Origin: Sideroxydans sp.
Lineage (GTDB): Bacteria > Pseudomonadota > Gammaproteobacteria > Burkholderiales > Gallionellaceae
Assembly (NCBI GenBank): GCA_013791855.1
Contig: VMTA01000019.1
Span: 124,001-188,000 of the forward strand
DNA length: 64,000 nt
Reading direction: 5' to 3'
Positions 8,498 to 17,636 of this stretch are shown one piece after another. How positions within the stretch are numbered: position 1 is the stretch's first letter; every line of letters starts with the position of its first letter. A program made the position numbers and the translations under genes. The notes under the pieces were generated by a model. That model made no database searches and was not told where the DNA came from. It was given only the letters and a program-made list of their open reading frames with translations.

Positions 8498-10522
8498 TTC
8501 TTTTTTTAGTGCGTTCAAGTCGGTGATCGGCGGCAGACATTGCGTGCCGCGACACAGCCAGGCGGTGGTCGATGTTTGTTTTGGTTTTGCCAACACAGCA
8601 GGCAAGTGCTGCTCATAACCGTTCAGCACGATCACCATCAAATCAGGTCGATAGTTTTCAGAGACAGCCGCCCGCCAGGCGGCTGTCTCTTTTTCAGTAC
8701 CGCATAACACCAGCAGTGACGGTGGTTGCAGCAGTTCACCCAGTGCAGTGTTCAGGCTGCAACACTGACTGGCCGCTTGTTGCATCAGTGGATAGAAAAG
8801 TTTCAGGCAGCGTTCTGCGGCATCGCGGTAGCGCGTGTCACCCGTTACTTCAGCGAGCCGCAACAGGGCTTGTGCCGCGATGCCGTTACCAGATGGTGTA
8901 GCGTTGTCCTGTCCGCTCTTGTTGCGCTGGATGAGCGCTTCGTGGTCGTGGCTGGTGAAGTAGAAGCCGCCGTGCTCGGCATCCTCGAACCGAGTCAATA
9001 AAGCATCCGCGAGTTGCACGGCGAACTGCATATCGGTCTCGCGGTATGCCGTTTGCATCGCTTCCAGCGCGGCATCCAGCAGGAAAGCATGGTCGTCCAG
9101 ATAGGCGTTCAGATGCGTCTTGCCGTCTTTGTGCGTGGCGTACAGCTTGCCGTTCTGCCACAATGTGTCGCGCACGAAATCCATGGCGCGCTGCGCGGAA
9201 ACTTTCCAATCATCACGTCCGAAAACGCGCGCAGCTTTCGCCATACCGGCGATCATCAGCCCGTTCCAGCTACCCAATATCTTTTCATCGCGACCGGGGC
9301 GGACGCGTTGTTCGCGAACGGCAAACAGCTTGGCCTGCGCTGACGCAAGCAAATCGGACGCCTGCTTTTGGTCGAGCTTGAGAGGCTGCGCAATCTCGCT
9401 CAGCGGTCGACTCACGCGCAGGTTCCATGCGTGGTTCTCGAAGTTGGGTGTGCTATCCAGACCGTAAAAAGGTTTGACGATGGCGTATTCCGCTTCGCTC
9501 AACAGATCGCGGATGTCATTGCGCTGCCACACATAGAACTTGCCTTCCTCATGTTCCGAGTCGGCATCCAGCGAGGCGTAATAACCACCTTGCGGTGACT
9601 GCATCTCGCGCATCACCCAGCCAGCCGTCTCTTCCACGATGCGTGCGAACAGTGGGTCGCGGCTGCTCAGCCATGCATCGCAGTACAGGCCGAGCAACAG
9701 GCCGTTGTCGTACAGCATCTTCTCGAAATGCGGGATGTCCCAGTTGGCATCTACACTGTAGCGGCAGAAGCCGCCGCCGAGCTGGTCGTACAGTCCGCCC
9801 AATGCCATCTGCTGCAGGGTGAACAGTGCGACATGGCGCGCGTCCTCGTCCTGATGAGCTTGGGCTTGTCGCAATAGCAGATCGAGTTCGGCCGGATGCA
9901 GGAACTTCGGCGCATCGCCGAAACCGCCGTTCACGCGGTCGCAATCCTGTTTCAGTTGTTGTACTGCATCGGCGAGCGATGAGTCGTCGAACGTCGTTTC
10001 ATCACTACCCGGATTGGGTTGCCAGGCGGCGAGGGCGCTGATGAGTTGTTCGCTCTGCACGGCAAGTTCCTTGCGTTTTTCTCTATAGGCTTGCGCGAGT
10101 TGCAGCAGCAGTTGTGGAAAACCGGGCAGGCCGTAACGCGCTTGCTTGGGGAAATAGGTGCCGCTGTAGAAAGGTGTGCCATCCGGCGACAGGAACATGG
10201 TCAGCGGCCAGCCGCCGCTGCGGCGTGCCAGCAGGTAATGCGCGTTCTGGTAGATCTGGTCGAGGTCGGGGCGCTCTTCGCGGTCCACCTTGATGTTGAT
10301 GAAGTGTGCGTTCATCACGGCCGCGACGTCATCGTCCTCGAACGATTCATGCGCCATCACATGGCACCAGTGGCAGGCCGAGTAGCCGATGGAGAGCAGG
10401 ATGGGTTTGTCCTGCTCGCTTGCCAGCTGCAAGACTTCAGGTGACCAGGGATGCCAGTCCACCGGGTTGTCGGCGTGCTGCAACAGGTAGGGGCTGGTCT
10501 CGCGGATGAGGTGGTTAGGCAT
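8489..10522 (-). CDS. DUF255 thioredoxin-domain protein (YyaL/SSP411 family)
   Basis: A 677-residue protein of the conserved YyaL/spermatogenesis-associated-protein-20 family. The N-terminal thioredoxin-like domain begins [21 protein letters not shown] and contains the CHWC dithiol motif near residue 50. The remainder is an alpha/alpha-barrel region (N-acylglucosamine-epimerase-like) with [17 protein letters not shown] and [10 protein letters not shown]. No reaction is established for the bacterial family; the dithiol suggests a redox role. It ends over the sppA terminus and follows tesA by a single-base junction. Confidence 0.92.
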   Translation of the reverse strand: MPNHLIRETSPYLLQHADNPVDWHPWSPEVLQLASEQDKPILLSIGYSACHWCHVMAHESFEDDDVAAVMNAHFINIKVDREERPDLDQIYQNAHYLLARRSGGWPLTMFLSPDGTPFYSGTYFPKQARYGLPGFPQLLLQLAQAYREKRKELAVQSEQLISALAAWQPNPGSDETTFDDSSLADAVQQLKQDCDRVNGGFGDAPKFLHPAELDLLLRQAQAHQDEDARHVALFTLQQMALGGLYDQLGGGFCRYSVDANWDIPHFEKMLYDNGLLLGLYCDAWLSSRDPLFARIVEETAGWVMREMQSPQGGYYASLDADSEHEEGKFYVWQRNDIRDLLSEAEYAIVKPFYGLDSTPNFENHAWNLRVSRPLSEIAQPLKLDQKQASDLLASAQAKLFAVREQRVRPGRDEKILGSWNGLMIAGMAKAARVFGRDDWKVSAQRAMDFVRDTLWQNGKLYATHKDGKTHLNAYLDDHAFLLDAALEAMQTAYRETDMQFAVQLADALLTRFEDAEHGGFYFTSHDHEALIQRNKSGQDNATPSGNGIAAQALLRLAEVTGDTRYRDAAERCLKLFYPLMQQAASQCCSLNTALGELLQPPSLLVLCGTEKETAAWRAAVSENYRPDLMVIVLNGYEQHLPAVLAKPKQTSTTAWLCRGTQCLPPITDLNALKKELA

Positions 10523-11130
10523 CAGTTCAGGAGTGGCTTGAGGTGAGGCATCACGTTGCGCAGGATGCGCGCTTGCGCTACTGCGTTCGGATGCAGGTTA
10601 TCCGGCAGGAACTGTTCAGGCGGGATGCCCTCCAGCATGAAGGGCAGCAAGGCGATAGCGTGTCTCTTCGCAAGCTTGGGGTATATGCTGCGGAAGCGCT
10701 CTGTGTAGGCTCCACCATAGTTGGGCGGCAACTGGATGCCGAGCAGTAACACCTTGGCATTGGCCTTCTTCGCGCGTTCGATGATGGCATCCAGATTCTG
10801 TTCGGTATCCGTCAGTGGCGAGCCGCGCAGTCCGTCGTTGGCCCCCAGTTCGACGATCACCACGGCAGGTCTATGTTGGGCAAGTGCCTTATCTATACGG
10901 CGTATGCCGCCGGAAGTGGTCTCGCCGCTGATGCTGGCATTGACCACGTTATAGGGCTGGTCATCCGCTTGCAATGCTTGTTGCAGCAGATGCGGCCAGG
11001 AAGCTTCGCGCGCGATGCCGTAGCCGGCTGATAAACTGTCACCGAATACGAGTATGTTGTTGGCGGCCTGCGCGAAGCCGGGCAGCGCCAAGGCGGCGAG
11101 CAGTAAAACGAGATTGAGGATGAAGTTCAT
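10522..11130 (-). CDS. tesA: SGNH-type arylesterase/lysophospholipase TesA
   Basis: Periplasmic acyl-CoA thioesterase I / lysophospholipase L1 / arylesterase of the GDSL family. A signal peptide is visible ([22 protein letters not shown], cleaved about residue 22). Block I is [10 protein letters not shown] with the catalytic Ser, block III is GANDGLRG, and block V is DNLHPN with the Asp/His pair. Length 202 fits. The frame extends far upstream without start support. The chosen ATG (11130-11128) shares a CATG palindrome with the divergent ABC-transporter ATG, the same tesA/ybbA arrangement known from enterobacteria. Confidence 0.92.
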   Translation of the reverse strand: MNFILNLVLLLAALALPGFAQAANNILVFGDSLSAGYGIAREASWPHLLQQALQADDQPYNVVNASISGETTSGGIRRIDKALAQHRPAVVIVELGANDGLRGSPLTDTEQNLDAIIERAKKANAKVLLLGIQLPPNYGGAYTERFRSIYPKLAKRHAIALLPFMLEGIPPEQFLPDNLHPNAVAQARILRNVMPHLKPLLN

Positions 11131-11797
11131 GGCAACGATTGTGCAAGCAGCAGGGCTCACCAAGCAAGTGTTAAGCGGCGATAGTCCGCTCACTATCCTG
11201 CATGACGTCAGTTTTGCGGTGGAAGCAGGCGATAGCCTTGCCATCGTTGGGGCTTCCGGTTCTGGAAAGTCCACCTTGCTCGGTCTGCTGGCTGGGCTGG
11301 ATGTACCGACCAGCGGCAGTGTGTCCCTGAACGGCGCGGACATCTTCGCGCAGGACGAGGATGGTCGCGCACGTTTGCGCGGCGAACTGGCCGGTTTCGT
11401 ATTCCAGTCCTTCCAGTTGCTGCCCGCGCTGAATGCGCTGGAGAACGTGATGCTGCCGCTGGAGCTGGCCGGAGTGAGCGATGCGCGCCAGCGCGCGGAA
11501 GCCTCATTGCAGCAAGTTGGCCTCACCGCCCGCGCGCACCATCTGCCCAAGCATCTTTCCGGTGGCGAGCAGCAACGGGTGGCACTCGCCCGAGCCTTCG
11601 TCTCACAACCCAAGATACTGTTCGCCGATGAACCCACCGGCAACCTCGATGCCGCCACCGGCGCGCAGGTCATCGACCTGATGCTGGAACTGAATCGCGC
11701 GCAGGGCACGACCTTGATACTGGTGACGCACGACGACAAACTGGCTGCGCGCTGCAAGCGGCAATTGCGCCTGGCGGCAGGGGAGGTGGTGCAATGA
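11129..11797 (+). CDS. ybbA: ABC transporter ATP-binding protein (YbbA/LolD type)
   Basis: ATPase of a MacB/LolD-type ABC system. Walker A is GASGSGKST (about residues 44-52), the Q-loop is FVFQSFQLLP, the signature is LSGGEQQRVALARA, Walker B is ILFADEPTGNLD, and the H-loop is LILVTHDD. At 222 residues it is a stand-alone nucleotide-binding domain. The start at 11129 has GAGGA eight bases upstream. It overlaps the following permease gene by four bases, so the two form one transporter. Divergence from tesA supports the ybbA/ybbP identity. Confidence 0.92.
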   Translation: MATIVQAAGLTKQVLSGDSPLTILHDVSFAVEAGDSLAIVGASGSGKSTLLGLLAGLDVPTSGSVSLNGADIFAQDEDGRARLRGELAGFVFQSFQLLPALNALENVMLPLELAGVSDARQRAEASLQQVGLTARAHHLPKHLSGGEQQRVALARAFVSQPKILFADEPTGNLDAATGAQVIDLMLELNRAQGTTLILVTHDDKLAARCKRQLRLAAGEVVQ

Positions 11798-14268
11798 ATC
11801 TGCTACGCCTCTCCCTTAATCTGTTGCGGCGCGACTGGCGTGCCGGGGAATGGCGTGTGTTGTTATTGGCACTGGTGCTGGCGGTCGGCAGTTTGGCCAC
11901 AGTCGGGCTGTTCGCCGACCGTGTGCGGCAGGCGTTGCAGGAACAGGCGCAGAGTTTGATCGGAGCCGATCTGCGCATCACCTCCACACGCCCGTTCTCT
12001 TCCGACTATCGCCAGCAGGCTTTGGCGCGCGGTATGCAGGTGGTTCAGAGCCGGACATTCCCCAGTATGGTGTCGCATGGCGAGCGGGTGTTGCTGAGTG
12101 AGTTGCAGGCGGTGGAACGTGGCTATCCCTTGCGCGGCAAGATCGAGATCGACGATGGTGAGTTGCATGTGGCGGAAGCGATCCCGGCTTCCGGTACGGT
12201 GTGGGTGGACGAACGCCTGTTGCGGCGTCTCGGGCTGGAAGTCGGTGGCGAAGTAGGTATCGGTGCGCGCCGTTTCGAGGTGGCGGCACGCATAGTGAAG
12301 GACATCGACCAGTCCATCGGCTTCGCGAGTTTCGCGCCGCGCGTGTTGATGAACGAGCAAGACCTTGCTGAGACCGGTCTGTTGCAGGAGGGGAGCCGAC
12401 TCTCCTATCGTTTGATGATTGCGGGCGAGGCGAAGCAGGTGGCAGCATTAAAGGTCGCGCTGCAGGCGAAGCTGTCCGGCAACGAGAAGCTGGAGGATGT
12501 GCGCGATGCGCGACCGGAGATCCGCACGGCGTTGGAACGCGCCGAGAGTTTTCTCGGCTTGGCGGCGCTCACAGCCGCGATCCTGGCCGGTGCTGCGATG
12601 GCGTTGGCGGCGCGGCGATTCGTGTTGCGTCATCTGGATGGTTGTGCGGTGATGCGTTGTCTGGGGGCGCAGCAGGGGCAGGTGCTGTGGCTGTTCCTGA
12701 ACCAATTCATCCTGCTTGGATTGATCGCCGTGCTGCTTGGCAGCTTGCTCGGTTACGGCACGCAAGCGTTACTGGTGGAGAGTATCGCCAGCATGCGCGA
12801 TGCGAACTTGCCGCAACCAAGCGTGTTGCCGCTGTTGCAGGCGTCGGTGAGCGGTTTCGCCTTACTGCTGGGTTTTGCTTTTCTGCCTTTGTTGCAGTTG
12901 CGCAAGGTTTCGCCGTTGCGGGTGCTGCGCCGTGAGCTGGGTGCGCCGGAAGCGAGCGGCTGGCTGGTCTATGGTGTGGCGACGCTGGTGTTGGCTAGTC
13001 TGTTCCTGTGGCATGCCGGTTCCTTGAAGCTGGGGCTGGCAGTGCTTGGTGGGCTGCTGGCGGGATTGATGCTGTTCGGCTGGCTGGCTTGGCTGATGTT
13101 GCACGGTCTGGCACGCAACGTATTCTTCATGCGTTCGCAGTGGCGCCATGCTTTCAATAACCTGTCCCGTCACGGGCGCAGTGCGGCGGTACAGGTGGTG
13201 GCGCTGAGCCTGGGCGGCATGGCACTACTGGTGCTGACAATGGTGCGCGGCGATCTGTTGCAGGGCTGGCAGAGCAAGTTGCCGCCCGAGACGCCGAACC
13301 GTTTTGTGGTGAACATCCAACCCGACCAAGTCGAAGCGATCCGCGATTTCTTCAAGCAGCAATCATTGCCTGCACCCGAGATGCAGCCGATGGTGCGCGG
13401 CAGGCTGGTCGAGATCGGTGGACGCGCCATCAGCGGTGACGATTACCCAGATCCGCGCGCGCGCGGCCTGGTGGAGCGTGAATTCAATCTTTCCTATATG
13501 ACGCAGATGCCGTCCTGGAACCAACTGGTCAGCGGGAGATGGTGGGCCGAGGATGGCAAGGGCGAGCTTTCGGTGGAAGAGGGGATCGCAAAGACTTTGG
13601 GTATCAAGCTCGGCGACGAGCTCACCTACGATGTGGCGGGCAGCCGTTTTACCGCCAAAGTCACCAGCTTGCGCAAGGTCGAATGGGATTCGATGAAGGT
13701 GAACTTCTTCGTCATCACGACGCCGGAATTGCTGGAGGATTATCCATCCAGTTATCTGTCCAGCTTCTATCTGCCGTCTGACAAGGTGCGTGTAGGGGAT
13801 GAGCTGTCGCGCGAGTTTCCCAATCTATTGCTGATTGATACCGGTGCGGTGATCGCGCAGGTGCGCGGCATCATGGACCAGATCGCGCAGACGGTCAGTG
13901 CGGTGTTCCTGTTCACGCTGCTGACCGGATTGGCGGTGTTGTATGCCGCCTTACTGTCCACGCAGGACGAGCGCAGCCACGAAGCGGCGATCCTGCGTAC
14001 GCTGGGGGCGGACAGTCGCTATCTGCGTCGTTTGCATCTTTCCGAGTTTGCGGTGCTGGGCGGCTTGAGCGGTTTGTTCGCAGCAGGCGGGGCGGTGTTG
14101 CTGGGCTGGGTGCTGGCGCGCTTCGTTTTGGAGATACCCGCCAGCTTCGATCCGCTCATCTGGCTGGTCGGTATCGGCGGGGGCATCTTGATCGTGACGC
14201 TGTCCGGCTGGTTGGCGACGCGCAAACTGACACAACAGCCCCCACTCAGGATTCTCGCGGCAGATTAA
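11794..14268 (+). CDS. ybbP: FtsX-family ABC permease (YbbP type)
   Basis: An 824-residue membrane subunit pairing with the preceding ATPase. An N-terminal transmembrane helix (VLLLALVLAVGSLATVGLFAD) is followed by a large periplasmic MacB-like domain. Three helices lie near residues 260-380, another pair near 390-440, then a second periplasmic domain and a final FtsX domain with three helices. This duplicated layout is characteristic of YbbP. The transported substrate is unknown; release of hydrophobic or lipoprotein-like cargo is the family-level expectation. Confidence 0.9.
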   Translation: MNLLRLSLNLLRRDWRAGEWRVLLLALVLAVGSLATVGLFADRVRQALQEQAQSLIGADLRITSTRPFSSDYRQQALARGMQVVQSRTFPSMVSHGERVLLSELQAVERGYPLRGKIEIDDGELHVAEAIPASGTVWVDERLLRRLGLEVGGEVGIGARRFEVAARIVKDIDQSIGFASFAPRVLMNEQDLAETGLLQEGSRLSYRLMIAGEAKQVAALKVALQAKLSGNEKLEDVRDARPEIRTALERAESFLGLAALTAAILAGAAMALAARRFVLRHLDGCAVMRCLGAQQGQVLWLFLNQFILLGLIAVLLGSLLGYGTQALLVESIASMRDANLPQPSVLPLLQASVSGFALLLGFAFLPLLQLRKVSPLRVLRRELGAPEASGWLVYGVATLVLASLFLWHAGSLKLGLAVLGGLLAGLMLFGWLAWLMLHGLARNVFFMRSQWRHAFNNLSRHGRSAAVQVVALSLGGMALLVLTMVRGDLLQGWQSKLPPETPNRFVVNIQPDQVEAIRDFFKQQSLPAPEMQPMVRGRLVEIGGRAISGDDYPDPRARGLVEREFNLSYMTQMPSWNQLVSGRWWAEDGKGELSVEEGIAKTLGIKLGDELTYDVAGSRFTAKVTSLRKVEWDSMKVNFFVITTPELLEDYPSSYLSSFYLPSDKVRVGDELSREFPNLLLIDTGAVIAQVRGIMDQIAQTVSAVFLFTLLTGLAVLYAALLSTQDERSHEAAILRTLGADSRYLRRLHLSEFAVLGGLSGLFAAGGAVLLGWVLARFVLEIPASFDPLIWLVGIGGGILIVTLSGWLATRKLTQQPPLRILAAD

Positions 14269-14279
14269 TGACTTGGCGC

Positions 14280-14307
14280 TTGACGCAGGGCTCAATATCC
14301 CTATAAT
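14280..14307 (+). promoter_or_regulatory. Sigma-70 promoter of the rpsF operon
   Basis: TTGACG at 14280-14285 and TATAAT at 14302-14307 are separated by 16 bases. The -10 box is followed by GC-rich DNA (gcccgcctccc), a discriminator type associated with stringent control. It lies about 85 bases upstream of rpsF, and the first transcribed bases should enter the hairpin at 14314. Confidence 0.82.
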
Positions 14308-14313
14308 GCCCGC

Positions 14314-14335
14314 CTCCCTGAAAAAGGGAGTTTTT
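14314..14335 (+). terminator. Terminator-like hairpin at the start of the rpsF leader
   Basis: CTCCCT and AGGGAG pair around a GAAAA loop and are followed directly by five T. It sits immediately after the predicted start site, so it may act as an attenuator or as a 5' stabilising hairpin rather than a true terminator. Downstream the leader contains CACCG (14345-14349), the element recognised by the S6:S18 complex in other bacteria; that link is inferred. Confidence 0.5.
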
Positions 14336-14391
14336 AACCTTGCTCCACCGTCCATAGCGTGCCGGGGGGCTTTAATCCACAAGGAGATGTA

Positions 14392-14784
14392 ATGCGACAC
14401 TACGAAATCGTATTTATCGTGCATCCCGACCAGAGCGAGCAAGTGCCCGCGATGATCGAGCGATATCGCACGTTGGTGACCGGCAAGAGCGGTCACATCC
14501 ACCGTCTGGAAGACTGGGGCCGCCGTCAACTGGCATACCCGATCCAGAAGATCCACAAAGCACACTACGTGATGATGAATATCGAGTGCGACCAGGAGAC
14601 ACTGGACGAACTCGAGCACGCATTCAAGTTCAACGACGCCGTACTGCGCCACCTGACCATCAAGACCAAGGTTGCTGTGACTGAGCCTTCCGTGATGATG
14701 AAGGAAGAGAAGTCGCGTTCGTTGACAGACACTGCTACAGCAGCGCCGGCGCCAGCAGCCGAAGCGCCAGCCGCCGCAGCGTAA
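14392..14784 (+). CDS. rpsF: 30S ribosomal protein bS6
   Basis: Small-subunit protein that binds the central domain of 16S rRNA together with bS18. [25 protein letters not shown] and [17 protein letters not shown] are classic S6 sequences. The C-terminal tail is Ala/Pro-rich and variable. The start at 14392 is preceded by AAGGAG at 14382-14387, which rules out the in-frame upstream start at 14359. Length 130. First gene of rpsF-priB-rpsR-rplI. Confidence 0.97.
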   Translation: MRHYEIVFIVHPDQSEQVPAMIERYRTLVTGKSGHIHRLEDWGRRQLAYPIQKIHKAHYVMMNIECDQETLDELEHAFKFNDAVLRHLTIKTKVAVTEPSVMMKEEKSRSLTDTATAAPAPAAEAPAAAA

Positions 14785-14790
14785 TTTGGA

Positions 14791-15087
14791 TTGAGCAGTA
14801 ACCGTTGTGTGATCGACGGGGAAGTGATCGAGTCGGAAGGCTTGCGACACACCCCGGCAGGATTGGCGAGATTGGCGTTCAGAATGCGCCATACCTCGAT
14901 GCAGCAGGAAGCAGGGTTGCAGCGACAGGTGCAGTGTGAAGTTCCGGCACTGGCACTTGGTGAGATGGCCCAGAAACTGGGCGGTTTGCAACCCGGTCAG
15001 CGATTAAGGGCTGAAGGTTTCCTGGCGCAGCGCAGTCTGAAGAGTACACAACTGGTTCTGCATATTGATAACGTTACATTGAAATAG
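14791..15087 (+). CDS. priB: Primosomal replication protein N (PriB)
   Basis: Single-stranded-DNA-binding OB-fold protein of the PriA replication-restart primosome. Its placement between rpsF and rpsR is diagnostic. The sequence fits, with EGLRHTPAGLARLAFRMRHTS in the N-terminal half and LVLHIDNV at the end. The start is TTG at 14791, seven bases after the rpsF stop. No strong Shine-Dalgarno is visible, suggesting translation coupled to rpsF. A GTG at 14809-14811 lies out of frame. Length 98. Confidence 0.88.
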   Translation: MSSNRCVIDGEVIESEGLRHTPAGLARLAFRMRHTSMQQEAGLQRQVQCEVPALALGEMAQKLGGLQPGQRLRAEGFLAQRSLKSTQLVLHIDNVTLK

Positions 15088-15096
15088 GGGCACATC

Positions 15097-15366
15097 ATGG
15101 CTCGTGTATTTAAGAAAAAAGACGACAAGAAGAACAGTTCTTCGCGTCAGCTGTTCAAGCGCCGCAAGTTCTGCCGTTTCACTGCCGAGAAGATCGCGGA
15201 AGTGGATTACAAGGACATCAACATCCTCAAGGAATTCGTTTCCGAGAATGGTAAGTTGATCCCGGCACGTATCACCGGCACCAAGGCGCGTTATCAGCGT
15301 CAGTTGAGCACAGCAGTGAAGCGTGCACGCTTCCTGGCGCTGTTGCCTTACACCGATTTGCACTAA
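15097..15366 (+). CDS. rpsR: 30S ribosomal protein bS18
   Basis: Small-subunit protein partnering bS6 on the 30S platform. The core [27 protein letters not shown] and the ending [25 protein letters not shown] are canonical. Length 89, with a basic N-terminal extension ([13 protein letters not shown]). It begins nine bases after priB, and rplI follows ten bases later. Confidence 0.97.
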   Translation: MARVFKKKDDKKNSSSRQLFKRRKFCRFTAEKIAEVDYKDINILKEFVSENGKLIPARITGTKARYQRQLSTAVKRARFLALLPYTDLH

Positions 15367-15376
15367 GGAGTAGACC

Positions 15377-15826
15377 ATGCAAGTTATTCTGATGGAAAAA
15401 GTGGTCAACCTCGGCCAACTGGGCGATGTGGTCAAAGTGAAGAACGGTTTCGCGCGCAACTTCCTGATCCCGCAAGGCAAGGCCAAGCGTGCGACGGAAA
15501 GCAACGTGGCGGATTTCGCTGCACGACGTGCCGAGCTGGAGGCTGGTGAAGCTGCCAAACTGGCGGACGCGCAGACACGCGGTGAAAAGCTGGTCGGTCT
15601 GACCATTCAAATGGTGCAGAAGGCTGGCGTTGACGGCAAGCTGTTCGGTTCCGTGACCAACGCTGACATCGCTGCAGCACTGGTTGCCGAAGGCCACAAG
15701 GTCGAGAAGAGCCAAGTGCGTATGCCCGTAGGTCACCTGAAACAGATCGGCGACCATGCGGTGAGCATCGCGCTGCATCCCGATGTGGTGGTTGACGTGA
15801 CCGTTTCGGTGCTTGGCGAACAGTAA
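15377..15826 (+). CDS. rplI: 50S ribosomal protein bL9
   Basis: Large-subunit protein near the base of the L1 stalk that helps keep the reading frame. It opens [32 protein letters not shown], the canonical L9 N-terminal RNA-binding domain, followed by the long connecting helix and the C-terminal domain ([14 protein letters not shown]). Length 149 is standard. An intrinsic terminator follows at 15852. Confidence 0.97.
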   Translation: MQVILMEKVVNLGQLGDVVKVKNGFARNFLIPQGKAKRATESNVADFAARRAELEAGEAAKLADAQTRGEKLVGLTIQMVQKAGVDGKLFGSVTNADIAAALVAEGHKVEKSQVRMPVGHLKQIGDHAVSIALHPDVVVDVTVSVLGEQ

Positions 15827-15851
15827 TACCGTTCGATCAGGTAGTTACAAG

Positions 15852-15877
15852 AAAGGACTGGCGACAGTCCTTTTTTG
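15852..15877 (+). terminator. Intrinsic terminator after rplI
   Basis: AAAGGACT (15852-15859) pairs with AGTCCTTT around a short loop and runs into six T. It closes the rpsF-priB-rpsR-rplI operon and separates it from dnaB, which has a TAGAAT -10-like box at 15892-15897. Confidence 0.85.
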
Positions 15878-15924
15878 TTGTCTGAAAAGTGTAGAATCTC
15901 CCTCCCGTTATTTGTCACCCAGCC

Positions 15925-17310
15925 ATGCAGAATTTTTCAGCTCCCGTCGCCGATGCCCAGCTAGAAGCGCTGAAGCTCCCGCCTCACTCTGTTGAAGCGG
16001 AGCAGTCGGTGTTGGGCGGCATCCTGCTCGATACCAGTGCCTGGGATAAAGTCACCGACCTGTTGAATGAAACGGATTTCTACCGATCTGAACATCGTTC
16101 GATCTGGCGTCATATCGGTCGTCTGAACGAGCAGGCGCGCCCGGTCGATGTGATCACGCTGGCCGAGTCGCTGGAGAGTAACGGCGAACTGGAGAAGGCG
16201 GGCGGCCTGAGTTATCTGGGATCACTGGCGCAGAACGTGCCTTCAGCTGCCAACATCCGCCGCTATGCCGAGATCGTGCGCGAGCGCGCCATCATGCGCA
16301 AGCTGGTGGAAGTCGGCAGTGAGATCGCAACCAGTGCCTATAATCCGAGCGGGCGCGATGCCGGCCAATTGCTGGACGAGGCCGAGAGCAAAGTCATGCA
16401 GATAGCGGAGCAGGGCGAGCGAGGCAAACAAGGATTCATTGCGATCCCGCCCCTGCTGACCCAAGTGGTCGAGCGTATCGAGACTTTGTATGGACGCGAC
16501 GACGCCAGCGAGGTGACGGGTGTTTCAACCGGCTTTACGGATCTGGATAGCAAGACTTCCGGCTTGCAACCCGGCGACCTCATCATCGTGGCGGGACGCC
16601 CGAGTATGGGAAAGACCGCGTTCTCCATCAATATCGCCGAGACAGTGGCTCTGGAAGGCAAGCCGGTCGCCATCTTCAGTATGGAAATGGGCGGTGCCCA
16701 GTTGGCGATGCGTATGATCGGCTCTGTGGGGCGGCTCAATCAGCATACTTTGCGCACGGGCCGTCTGGAAGATGAAGACTGGTCGCGCATGACGCATGCG
16801 TTGGGTCTGCTCAACGACGCCCCCATTTTCATCGACGAGACACCTGGTTTGAATGCGTTGGAATTGCGTTCCCGCGCACGTCGCTTGCATAGGCAGAACG
16901 ATGGTTTGGGTCTGGTGGTGATCGACTATATCCAGCTAATGTCGTCGCCCGCCGGCAAGGGTAGCGAGAACCGCGCAACCGAGATCTCGGAGATATCGCG
17001 CTCGCTGAAATCGCTGGCCAAGGAATTGCATGTGCCTGTGATTGCGCTGTCCCAGCTCAATCGTAGTTTGGAGCAACGTCCGAACAAGCGCCCGGTCATG
17101 TCTGACCTGCGCGAGTCCGGTGCTATCGAGCAGGATGCCGATCTGATCCTGTTCATCTATCGTGACGAGGTCTATAACCCGGACACGCCGGACAAGGGAA
17201 AAGCCGAGATCATCATCGGCAAGCAACGTAACGGCCCGATCGGTTCGGTCAACCTGACCTTCCGTGGTGAATTCACCCGCTTTGAAAATTACGCGCCAGC
17301 TCAATACTGA
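15925..17310 (+). CDS. dnaB: Replicative DNA helicase DnaB
   Basis: Hexameric 5'-3' helicase that drives the replication fork. The N-terminal DnaG-interacting domain begins PPHSVEAEQSVLGGILLD. The RecA-like motor has Walker A AGRPSMGKTAFS (about residues 227-238), Walker B LVVIDYIQLM, LSQLNRSLEQRPNKRPVMSDLRESG, and the arginine-finger region KQRNGPIG. Length 461 is usual, and no intein is present. It follows rplI, the typical proteobacterial neighbourhood. Confidence 0.96.
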   Translation: MQNFSAPVADAQLEALKLPPHSVEAEQSVLGGILLDTSAWDKVTDLLNETDFYRSEHRSIWRHIGRLNEQARPVDVITLAESLESNGELEKAGGLSYLGSLAQNVPSAANIRRYAEIVRERAIMRKLVEVGSEIATSAYNPSGRDAGQLLDEAESKVMQIAEQGERGKQGFIAIPPLLTQVVERIETLYGRDDASEVTGVSTGFTDLDSKTSGLQPGDLIIVAGRPSMGKTAFSINIAETVALEGKPVAIFSMEMGGAQLAMRMIGSVGRLNQHTLRTGRLEDEDWSRMTHALGLLNDAPIFIDETPGLNALELRSRARRLHRQNDGLGLVVIDYIQLMSSPAGKGSENRATEISEISRSLKSLAKELHVPVIALSQLNRSLEQRPNKRPVMSDLRESGAIEQDADLILFIYRDEVYNPDTPDKGKAEIIIGKQRNGPIGSVNLTFRGEFTRFENYAPAQY

Positions 17311-17479
17311 GCTGATGCGTAATTTCGGCGAAGACTCACATGCGCAGCATGTTAGTCGTAGCCAAAACTATGTGGTGCCTGCCCAGTATTGATCTGCCGC
17401 ACGAATCGATAGCGGGTGCCCAAGTGCACGGTCGTGTCGCTGCGAACGAAAAATATTCGCGATTCTTTGCATAATTCAT

Positions 17480-17507
17480 TTGCGCGTTTGCGCGGTTCGG
17501 TTACAAT
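17480..17507 (+). promoter_or_regulatory. Promoter for tRNA-Val and possibly the Mla-like operon
   Basis: TACAAT at 17502-17507, followed by gcgcgtcc, is a good -10 with a GC-rich discriminator. TTGCGC at 17480-17485 is a weaker -35 at 16-base spacing. No terminator is visible between the tRNA and the following gene, so this promoter may also drive the transport operon. Confidence 0.55.
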
Positions 17508-17521
17508 GCGCGTCCTTTTAC

Positions 17522-17598
17522 AGGCGCGTAGCTCAGCTGGTTAGAGCACCACCTTGACATGGTGGGGGTCGTTGGTTCGAGTCCAATCGCGCCTACCA
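17522..17598 (+). tRNA. tRNA-Val (anticodon GAC)
   Basis: A 77-base cloverleaf. Acceptor AGGCGCG pairs with CGCGCCT, the D-loop is AGCTGGTTA, the anticodon stem CCACC/GGTGG holds loop TTGACAT, and the T-arm contains GTTCGAGTC. A CCA end is encoded. It reads GUC/GUU valine codons. Confidence 0.95.
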
Positions 17599-17636
17599 AT
17601 TTCTTCTTCTCCTTTACGAACATTTTCGAGAAGCTC

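Noticed and set aside
17559-17636. N-terminal extension of the pseudo-ATPase frame
   Set aside because: It begins inside tRNA-Val; the ATG at 17637 is the first sensible start.
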